Of a DNA stretch of 64,000 nucleotides, positions 1 through 41,100 are shown one piece after another. Position numbers and translations under genes: made by a program. The DNA is from Pelecanus crispus (Eukaryota > Chordata > Aves > Pelecaniformes > Pelecanidae). The stretch covers positions 44,077,240 through 44,141,239 of the forward strand of contig NC_134646.1 in NCBI RefSeq assembly GCF_030463565.1. The letters are read 5' to 3'. Under the pieces are notes generated by a model. It searched no databases, had not been told where the DNA came from, and saw only the letters and a program-made list of their open reading frames with translations. Position 1 is the first letter of the stretch, and every line of letters begins with the position of its first letter.

Positions 1-1026
1 CCAACCTCCACAAAACTAAAAACTACAAAGCCAGACTCATGCCACCTCACTCCAAGTCAGACAGCCTAAAGACTGTCCTGAAAAGTCTACAGTTTTTCTT
101 CTGCCAGTTCCATTTAATAACAGGACCTATTCAATGCCAGTTAACATCTGCAACTTAATAGTAGCAGATCTTTTCAGCAATTCAGGCACTCCAAAAGAAA
201 ACAGTATGAGAAATGTTTAAAACTGGCATGAGGTGGTCTTAACTTTACCTGAAAGGGGAAACTAGAAAGTCTCTTGTCCTGCTATCCTTTGATATTTGTC
301 TCTATTATTTCTCCCTCCAAGGAAAACACAGGATATAAAGCAACAAAGAATAACAGAACAAGAGAAGACGTTTCTTGATCTTCTAATATCCTAGTCGTGT
401 AAAACTATTATGCTATGAAGTAAGTCTGTCACATTCTCAATGATTATTTATTTCTACAATGTGAAATAGACCCTTAGTAAGACACACAGAAACGAGGAAA
501 AAGGTCTTCCACCCAAAAGACCAGAGAAGGCAGACAGAAAATTAAAAAAGACAGGCTTGATTTAAAAGAAAAAAGCTAAGACTGATGAAGGGTGCAACAA
601 AAGTAACAGACATAAATTGAGAAAACACTCAGTTTTTATTGTTCTACTGATAACATAAAAGGATTTTGAAGTTAAATAAGAAACTTTTTCATACATTTTA
701 TGTGCTTTTTATTCTTTCTGTTAAATTAGTGCCTATTTAAAAGACACTTACAAAGAAAGTTCAAAGAAATTAACGACGCATTTAACCAGGTAACTATTTG
801 TTGAAATTAGGAAATTATTTGCTGAATCTCCTGCAGGCCAATTAATTACTCAGTCTGTGTCTTATTCCTTATCCAAGGGAATACACAACCACCTGTTTTT
901 TCAGAAACAGATGACACGCAACTGATAACAAGATGATAATAATGAAGAGTACTTGCTTTATAAAAACAGACACTACACATGGTAACCTGATTTACTAATA
1001 TCACGGTGACAAAAAAGAGTACTTAC
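1..1026. other. NEK1 intron, truncated by window edge
   Basis: AT-rich intron sequence left of the last recognised NEK1 exon. I looked for the next NEK1 exon on the minus strand and found no match. No repeat recognised. Confidence 0.6.
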
Positions 1027-34034
<33,008 letters not shown>

Positions 34035-35841
34035 CTAGGCAAAAAAAACCATAAAACAGATTTAGTTAGCCATACTTAGTCATCTAGCCTGCCAGGTCAT
34101 TTTACTTTTTTTTTTTTTTTAACTCAAAATGTCAACCCATTTGTCTCCCCAGTTGCATCACATGCTTTGTAGCTTTTCTGTAAATCATCTACTCTTAGTC
34201 TCAATTCTATCTTGGTATAGTTGGTTCACTTGGTGTAGAAAAAGGGCTGCATTGCCAAAATTGGTTTAATCTTTCATCTTGACAGACAGTATAAAAAAAC
34301 AGGATGCATTTTATGTTTAAATACAGCAAGTAGTCAGTGCCACAACTTCTGATTCAGCTAGCATGCAAACATCATATAGAGCTATAGCTCCTGGTTAACA
34401 ATCTTTCATTCAACTTTACTTGGAAGAACTACGATAGTAGGGGGGAAAAAAAAATCCTACATGTTTCTTAAGAAGCACTAAATCCAGTATTTTGGAATAG
34501 CCAAAAATAGACTGTACTAAAGAGATCCCCATCAAGTTTAAAATTGTTATTCAATATAGAAAGGTCTGCCTTAATTCTGACTGAAATCTTTGATAATTTA
34601 TTTTTCCATGTAGTACAGAAAATAAATTCATTACAAAATGGTGCAAATCAGTATTTTTAATGTACTACCCAACCACTTAGACTATGTTTTGAGATTAAAC
34701 AGATTACTCAGCTGAATGTTGATGGTGTTTAAGGTTCTATATCAAAAAACACTTTGGTAAAAATAAGACACTAGTGAGCTGCATGTGGAAGGTATAGCAA
34801 TATAGAGAAACATCAGAACAGGAAAGAGAATTGGCAAAACAAAGACCAAGGTGATAAACATCAAAACAAATTCAAGGTGGACTAAAAGGTCATCTTTTCT
34901 GCAGCAGAAAGAACCTCCATGCCCCGAGGAAGTTGCTGTAAGCTGAAAAAGACAAAAGGTTCCTAAGCTTTTCTGCATCCAAGCCTCACTTGAGAACACC
35001 AACAGCATTTGTGCTTTGCTGCACGCAGCTTCCTTCCAACAGGAGACCCTATTAGCTTAGATCCATACTTCACACACATCTCATGTGAGGCTCTTCTCCC
35101 TGATTTGGGATCACTTTTTGTCACAGAATTACCACGCACCAGACACAGATGCTGCTAAAGAGTCTCAGGAAGATGAAGGACCCATATCATGGAAGCAGGC
35201 TAAAATGAATAAGCTTAATTAGCATAGCAAGACAAAACACAAGAGAACTGAAGTAATCTCTTCAGTAAAATAGGAAATGGGGAAACAAGCAGGACTAAGG
35301 ATAACCACCAGGAAAGAAAGAAGTGAGAATGACAGGCCTGCAATGTCTTGGTGGTATTTTTTGCCTTGAAGCATAGAAAGATAGCTTAGTGTGAAGTTGC
35401 ATTTCAAAAAATTAAGACTCGGTAATAACATCAATATTCTCTTTTGAGCAATGGTAAAACATAGCAGGTGGGACACAATTTCACATGGCTTTACTGAGTT
35501 CTCTTCCTACCCCTGCTTTGTTGATGAAACAAGCTATGCTGTACTACAGCTAAACCAGCTGCATTAGGCATAGCTTAAGGCCCCTACTACATGGTGTCCT
35601 GTACAAATATAAACAATCAATAAGCAGCCTGTGGCTGAGTACAGTTCAGTCAAAGAGGGGATATAATTTTGTACAAGTTAGATGCCTTAATTTTACCCGT
35701 GGCGTGGGAAATACGAGTCTTGAGAAAGGACCTCAGCGCTAACAAGGCGTTGGCTTTTCAAGCCCTGGGTAAAAAGTCATTTTATCCATCACGGGCACGC
35801 ACCAAAGCGGCTTGCGCGCCGGGCCACAAGTCACACCCCGA

Positions 35842-36039
35842 GACCGACCGACCGACCGCTGGGCGCGGAGGTGGTGAGGCGACAAACCCGAACCGCACGG
35901 CCAGGCCACGACCAGGCGGACACACACAGCAGCACCGCGCAGCGCCCGCCAGCCCCAGCACGGCGGCAGGGGAGGCCCCCAGGGGAGGCCCCCAGGCCAG
36001 GCGCTGGGCTGGGCTGGGCTGGGCCGGGCCGGGCCGGGC
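35842..36039. repeat. Cluster of short GC-rich tandem repeats
   Basis: Within predicted NEK1 intron 1: (GACC)4 at 35842-35857; a 13-bp unit AGGGGAGGCCCCC repeated twice at 35968-35993; and (TGGGC)4(CGGGC)3 at 36005-36039. Separate motifs close together suggest replication slippage in the CpG block. Confidence 0.85.
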
Positions 36040-36200
36040 CGCGCTCCTCAGCCGGCCCCACCAGGCCGCCACCCCCGCACAGCCGGGGCACGACCGGCGC
36101 CAGGGGGAGAGACTCGACCGGGGAGGGGGACCCCCTCTCCCCCCGGGGCGACTGAGAGAAAAAACCTGCCGCGAACCCGGCCCCGCCCGCCCCATCCCCA

Positions 36201-36227
36201 CCCCGGCCCCGGCCCCGGCCCCGGCCC
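36201..36227 (-). repeat. Short GGGGCC tract next to the NEK1 first-exon donor
   Basis: (CCCCGG)4 plus CCC on the plus strand; on the NEK1 strand four perfect GGGGCC-type hexamers starting a few bases after the predicted donor GTAGGG and followed by TGGGGATGGGG. Likely to form G-quadruplexes in RNA. Confidence 0.85.
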
Positions 36228-36230
36228 TAC

Positions 36231-36275
36231 CTCCCGGCTGCGCCCGCCGCTGCCACGGCCGCTCCACCCCGCCTC
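36231..36275 (-). other. NEK1: Predicted NEK1 noncoding first exon (end supported, start approximate)
   Basis: On the minus strand CAGCCGGGAG is followed by GTAGGG, a good donor consensus, at 36230-36229. The CCAAT boxes at 36308 and 36339 would lie roughly 60-110 bases upstream of a start near 36,240-36,275. No ATG is needed because the start codon is in the next exon. The transcription start is not visible in sequence. Confidence 0.45.
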
Positions 36276-36307
36276 GCGCCCGCCGCGGGCCCGCCCCCTC
36301 AGCCCCT

Positions 36308-36343
36308 ATTGGCGGGCCCGCCCAGCGGCTCAGCGCCCATTGG
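36308..36343 (-). promoter_or_regulatory. Paired CCAAT boxes of the NEK1 promoter
   Basis: Two ATTGG motifs on the plus strand (36308-36312 and 36339-36343) are CCAAT on the NEK1 strand, 31 bases apart. NF-Y binds such boxes, and spacing of about three helical turns is typical of NF-Y-driven promoters. The second lies in GCCCAATGGGC. Confidence 0.65.
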
Positions 36344-36404
36344 GCGGCGCCTGCCAAGGCGGGGCAGCAAGGCCGCCGGATCGCCTTTCCCGCGTTAGCG
36401 GTGC

Positions 36405-36418
36405 GTCACCCGGGTAAC
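36405..36418. promoter_or_regulatory. RFX X-box in the NEK1 promoter
   Basis: GTCACCCGGGTAAC matches the X-box consensus at every defined position: half site GTNRCC, two-base spacer, half site RGYAAC. It is nearly palindromic, so orientation is undefined. It lies about 60 bases upstream of the distal CCAAT box on the NEK1 side. RFX factors drive ciliary genes through X-boxes close to the start site, and NEK1 is a ciliary kinase. Confidence 0.75.
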
Positions 36419-36432
36419 GCACGGCCCGGCGC

Positions 36433-36440
36433 CACGTGAC
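36433..36440 (+). promoter_or_regulatory. E-box CACGTGAC
   Basis: CACGTG core (36433-36438) with 3' AC, preceded by GC. It resembles USF and TFEB/CLEAR-type sites but matches only one flank of the GTCACGTGAC consensus. It lies on the NEK1 side of the block, about 1.2 kb before the CLCN3 first exon. Confidence 0.4.
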
Positions 36441-36467
36441 GGCCAGGGGCGGGGCTCCGGCGGCGGG

Positions 36468-36474
36468 CTTCCGG
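36468..36474 (-). promoter_or_regulatory. ETS-type site (CCGGAAG on minus strand)
   Basis: CTTCCGG on the plus strand is CCGGAAG on the NEK1 strand, the core bound by GABP/ELK-type factors, frequent near starts of CpG promoters. Confidence 0.45.
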
Positions 36475-36573
36475 CGGCAGCGCGGGCTCGCCGCGGTTAC
36501 TTGCGTTGAGAGGGGAGAGGGAAAAAAAAACCAACCCAAAATGAAACAGCTATAAATCTTTCACCAACCAACC

Positions 36574-36607
36574 ATGACCCGCAAGACCGCGCAGCCTGAC
36601 ACCGGCG
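36574..36607 (+). other. Possible divergent exon end with ORF start
   Basis: ATG at 36574 opens MTRKTAQPDTG and is followed by a perfect donor context (GGCG then GTAGGT at 36608). A TATAAA-like motif lies at about 36551. Spliced to the CLCN3 coding exon it would not be in frame with ClC-3. It could be an alternative noncoding CLCN3 5' exon or a short divergent transcript of the NEK1 promoter. Speculative. Confidence 0.2.
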
Positions 36608-37454
36608 GTAGGTGACTTCCCAGGGCCCTTCCCTGGGCGGGATTTGTAGGGGGAAGCGTGTCCCGGCGGGGCTGTGCCCAAAACTTCCTCGGGAGGGTCC
36701 GGCTGCCCGCGGCGGCTGGCTCCGAGGTGGGATCTGCGGCTCCTCTACTCCCTAGTCAAAAGCGCACGTTAATGGCATCTCCGAGTAAAGGCTTGCGATG
36801 CACAGTGCTCTTTTTCAGCCTTGCTCGGATCGTCTCGGTCCATCATCCTGCAGGCACGCCACAGAGCACGGCTCAGGCTGGTTAGCCTTTTACAGACGCG
36901 GACCTGCGGGCATTTCATCATTTTTCCTCGGAAAAAACCCCGCCTAAGCTGCCACGATGTTTTGCTGGAACCTCTAGTCTGTCGATGTACGCTAAGTAAA
37001 CTCCCGGCTGGCCTCCGGATCTCGGCAGGCTCTGAAGCGCCTCGGCGCGCTGGCAGTACCCGGGAGCCGCGCTCCATCCGCGGAGAAGCGGCATTTTTAA
37101 GCCCTGAAGGCCCCTACAGCCAGAGCGCGCACGGCCCCTCACACCTGGCCGCGTCCTGGTTTAGCCCGAAGAGCCAGACGGTGCTGCCGCGTCCCCCGCC
37201 CCCTCCTTTACCTGGCACACCGCTTTCGCCCCCGTTCTGAAGCACGGGGATTTCCGGCTCCCCCGTTACCGCCCGCTCTGCGCAGCGCCCAGCTGTGACC
37301 CGACACCAAACCCCCCCCCCGCCGGGCCCCCACAGAAAAGGCGCGGGGCACGGGGCGCGGCCAGGGCCGGCGGCCCCGCCCCGCCGGGCGCGCGCCTAAC
37401 GGCCGCCCCCCTCAGCGGCCGCCGTGCAGCCACGCCCCTGCGCGCGGCGGCGGC

Positions 37455-37483
37455 GGGGGGACGGGGGGGGGGACGGGGGCGGG
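37455..37483 (+). repeat. G-quadruplex-prone run upstream of CLCN3
   Basis: G6, G10, G5 and G3 runs separated by one or two bases on the plus strand, just upstream of the predicted CLCN3 first exon. A C10 run lies at 37311-37320. Confidence 0.8.
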
Positions 37484-37492
37484 TGACCACGG

Positions 37493-37576
37493 ACCGGAAG
37501 TAGCCGCGGTGACGCTGCCTCCGGCGGCGCGCGTGCGTGGCAGGAAGCCCCGCCCCCCCAGGCCGAGGGGGCGGGG
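37493..37576 (+). promoter_or_regulatory. CLCN3 core promoter elements (ETS site and GC box)
   Basis: ACCGGAAGT (37493-37501), a full ETS/GABP site, and GGGGGCGGGGC (37566-37576), an Sp1/KLF-type GC box, lie 100-180 bases before the ATG of the predicted CLCN3 5' exon. No TATA box. A start of transcription around 37,590-37,660 is inferred. Confidence 0.5.
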
Positions 37577-37599
37577 CCGGCTGGCGGAGCCACCGAGGC

Positions 37600-37719
37600 G
37601 GCCGGGGGCCGAGCCGCTCTCCGCGGCGTCTCCGCCGCCTTGCCGCCACCCCGCCCCGCCGCCGCAGGAGGATGAGCCAGCGCCTCCCCGGGGAGCAGCA
37701 GGCGGCGCCTCCCGGACAG
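37600..37719 (+). other. CLCN3: Predicted CLCN3 5' exon (end supported, start approximate)
   Basis: The exon ends GGACAG before GTAGGG (37720-37721), a good donor, in the middle of the CpG block and downstream of ETS and GC boxes. It contains an ATG at 37672 with A at -3 that is out of frame with ClC-3 after splicing to the exon at 54919. No transcript evidence is available. Confidence 0.55.
37672..37719 (+). promoter_or_regulatory. Upstream ORF, first part, in CLCN3 5' exon
   Basis: Sixteen codons, MSQRLPGEQQAAPPGQ, ending exactly at the donor in phase 0. If spliced to 54919 it continues VIKQLNGV and stops at TGA 54943-54945, inside the ClC-3 coding sequence but in another frame. Predicted regulatory upstream ORF, not a ClC-3 isoform. 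Confidence 0.5.
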
Positions 37720-37909
37720 GTAGGGGCGGGGCTCGGCTTGCCTCCCTCCCCCCCTCCCTCCCTCCCCTCGGTGGAGGGCCACGGTGCGGGACGGCCGCCG
37801 CGGCACCGCGGCGCGACAGGAGGGGCCGCGGGCGGGCAGCTCGGTCCTGCCCGCTGGCGTCGGAGCGAGCGAGGCCGAGGTGGCGGCTGCGGCCCGCCCG
37901 CGGCGCGGA

Positions 37910-37930
37910 CAGCAGCAGCAGCAGCAGCAG
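37910..37930 (+). repeat. (CAG)7 microsatellite in CLCN3 intron 1
   Basis: Seven perfect CAG units followed by GGAGGAGGAAGG, about 190 bases after the predicted first-exon donor. It lies in intron, so it is not a glutamine tract. Confidence 0.9.
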
Positions 37931-38148
37931 GAGGAGGAAGGGAGAAGGCAGCCCCCGCCGCACGGCCCGCCGGCGGAGCGGCTGCTGCGCCCTCGTCGGC
38001 GGGACCGCCTCGCCCTGCGGGCGGGAAGGGGCAGTAATGGTGGTTCTTCACGGACCCCTCAACTTACCTGCCCTCCTCCCCCGGAACGGGAAGGGCCGGG
38101 GCGCGGCGGAGTGCGCCGCCTGCTTGCACAGCGGGTGATCTCGTCACC

Positions 38149-38156
38149 TGACGTCG
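38149..38156 (+). promoter_or_regulatory. CRE-like site
   Basis: TGACGTCG differs from the full CREB palindrome only at the last base. It lies in the CpG block just inside predicted CLCN3 intron 1. Confidence 0.35.
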
Positions 38157-41100
38157 GTGTTCCTCGGCGGCGGCTCCCGCTCGCCTCCGGGAAGCTGAGG
38201 GGCTCTGCAGCGGGGAGGATCCAGGGTCTCCCCCCCCCGCCTAAACAGTGTTACAAGTGCTCTGCTCGAGTTGCTCCCCTCGTTTGGTTGGCAAGGCTGC
38301 TGTTACACAGGAGAGGGAGATAATGGGCTCTTCTCGGAGCCTCTTAATTAAATGAGGAGGGTGCAGGTCAGCGAGGTTAAAACCGGAGCTTGACCGCGTT
38401 CTGATCTTCCCTACTTAGCCAAAATCCTTCCCTTCCCTATCCAAAAGCATGGAGCTGACTGTAAAACAAGTATGTATCAAGTCTCACTTGCAGTGAACAG
38501 CGGCAAGTGTGACAGTGGAAGATCGTGTGCTGATGGTGAAATACGTTCAGTGTCGAATAGCAGTTTTGCTGTGTCACACTTTAAAGTACTGAACCAGGTA
38601 GAACAAGGCCTTAAAAGCAAATGAAAAATGTTTGTGGTGCTAAATTGTGTTAGAATAGACGCTTAAAAATATTTTCGGAAACATGTCCCAAAATGGTAAT
38701 CATTTGAGTTTTGGGACTTGCACCTCCTTTTTAAGGCTGTTGGGCCTCTGGATTTTATGGTGCAGAGGTTGTGAAAGAAATGAATTTCATTATTATTTAA
38801 GTATCACATGTATTGGTACTTCTTGCTTTCACATGCCTTCTTGGTGGACCTGTGAAGGGTTTTATATTCTGTATCCCTTGGCAACATAGATGCTTCTTTG
38901 CAAAAACAGCAATTTGAATGAAGGATGTATTGGCATGACAGATTTGAAAGCAGATAGTTATCAATACTGTTTCTCTATTTAAGGAAACTTCAATATGCTG
39001 TACTGTAAAATTTAAAAAAAAAAATCATTCGTGCATTATAGGAAACATACCTTTGTGAAGTAAAATAAGCCCCTAGAGAACTCGCCAGCTGTCACTGTCA
39101 TTTTTTCTAGGATAAAAGTCTTACACCGGCTAACTGCTTTAAGTTTGATGTCTTGGCATTTTCGTTGACAAGCAGATGTAAACTTGCTGCTCAGTACTCT
39201 GAGTTGTCAAAATGGGAAGCAGTTCTGCTGTGGGAAAACTACAGCTAGCTTGAAACTCACAGCTTGAAACAAAATGGCTTTGCATCTGTCTGCAACACCT
39301 GTGAAAATAAAAGGTATATATCCAGAAAAATGGAGCTTGTTTCTTGTATGCTTCTGTTTAGTATTGGCATAGTAGATGTCACACACAATGTCTACTGCAA
39401 TATTTCTAGAAATATATTTTCCTTGTTCAATGATTCCCAAGGGTGTCTTTGCCCAAATCTTTACAGCATCCTATCTGTGAGTAGTTTACAATACTGCTGT
39501 TCTCCCTGTGGTGCACATTTGCAAGTTAAAGTAATCCTGGGGTATATCTCTTCCCTCTTGCTCGCTTAGTATTGGCTTGTAATAAGAACAAGCCTATCCA
39601 AATCCTCAGCCGGGAAAGACACTTGAAGCTGTTGGTCTTTGCTTTTCATGACTGCAGTGCTCTAAGCCACTTTATTTTATGACTTTGCCTGCATTTTTCT
39701 CTCCTGACTATGTTTGTACTTCACCTTGTGCTTTCTTACACACCTAATGTTTGTCACAAACTGATGTTTCAGTAACCTGCAAGTGAGAACCCACTGTGCA
39801 CTACTTATTCTATGAACAGCTGGGTCTGGCTGCGTAATACATGTTCTCCCAAATAAAAGCTTTCACTGTTTTTTCTCCCCCACTTTGTTTTGGGGCTTTT
39901 GGGGCTCTGTGTGTGTGTCTTACCTTCGTATTTGGACAGCAGGGTTGCATACTTTGAACGTAAGCACTAAGGCCGGGACAACTGTTGCAAGTTCACAACC
40001 ATTGCCAAAAGGCATTCTAGGAACATTCAGAATTTTTTTCCCTCCCCTTATTTAAGTGACCTTACATGCATGTGGATAGGTGTTACTGTGCAGATAAAGC
40101 TTTCAGGGTAAAGTCATTATAATACTCTGACAGTAGGGATATTTTTAACTTGGTCATAATAAAAAAGTGGAATAGAACCTCTACTGTTGAAGAGATTTGT
40201 GCTAGAAATGATACTGCCGGTTCGAGCTGTTTGAAGAGTTCATTTCCTAATTCTCAGACTGCAGGTTGCGCGTTCCTAAACTTCTTGCTTTGGCACCTCC
40301 TTGGCAGCAGCAGTAACCTGTTAATCTCTGAAGGCAGTCAGCAGTAGCAGTGATCATGTGCATGAAACTGCTTATACACCCTCCCTGCTCATTTTCCCCA
40401 AACTAAGATTTTGACTTTATACCTGTGTGCTGTGAGAGCCAGTTCCCAATTCTGCGCTCCCTGTGTCAGTCTTTCCCTCCTGTCATAACCTGAAAGTGCA
40501 GGTTCTGTGTTGGCCAGCTTCCTAAAGCTGGTAGGTGTCACCTGTGCTCATGAATGAGGTATGCAGCTCTAGGCTCTCCTACATAGTACTTTGTGCTTGT
40601 TTATATGCCAGGCTTTGGAAACTGAAGGTGCTCCGAATATTAGAAAGTTGACAATTATAAATTTTTATATCCGTTTAACTTGAAACTTGGGTTTGAATTT
40701 TGGAAGCCTTTATAAAATCATCTGAGAGAATAGCGCTTAGACAAAACAATGCTCATGTAAATTGATTCTGATAAGAGGGTTGTAAACAGACTGTAAAAAA
40801 TAGTGTTTGCTGGGATATGTGCTCTGCTTTAAAAAGATAGAAACTGAAAAAATCAACTTAAAACTTCGAGATGGTGGTTACACTTAATGAGCTGGTAACA
40901 CCTGTCATTATCAGAGTGAGTTGACAAAGTAGTTCCTGGGCTTCATGCCTAATAGGAAGGATTCTAGACAAAGCTGTTAAAATAGTTGTAAATCTGTTTA
41001 CCTCTGGAGTATCCTTATTATCTGTATTATGTAGTAAGTAATCTTGAATATGTACTCCTGGAAATGAATGGAAGGAGGAGAATTTGTAACTTCATGGTGA

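Larger units (their letters stand above)
34035..36230. other. NEK1 first intron (predicted)
   Basis: Between the acceptor of the first coding exon and a predicted first-exon donor at 36230-36229. AT-rich up to about 35,750, where it passes into the CpG-rich block. It contains T15 at 34106-34120 and the GC-rich repeats listed separately. Confidence 0.55.
35750..38250. promoter_or_regulatory. CpG-rich divergent promoter block of NEK1 and CLCN3
   Basis: Abrupt change from AT-rich introns to GC-rich, CpG-dense sequence in two lobes: about 35,780-36,500 (NEK1 side) and about 37,030-38,250 (CLCN3 side), separated by a less GC-rich stretch. The two genes point away from each other. No convincing TATA box at either predicted start; GC boxes, CCAAT boxes and ETS sites are present instead, as in housekeeping divergent promoters. 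Long open frames on both strands here (up to 261 codons) are a by-product of few stop codons in GC-rich DNA. Confidence 0.85.

Noticed and set aside
37672-37719. An alternative N-terminus of ClC-3 from the 5' exon ATG
   Set aside because: After splicing to 54919 the frame is not that of ClC-3 and stops after 24 codons, so it is an upstream ORF.
35669-38323. Long open frames on both strands (up to 261 codons) in the GC-rich block
   Set aside because: GC-rich CpG-island DNA has few stops; the frames overlap in many phases on both strands, are low-complexity in composition and match no known protein. Treated as chance.
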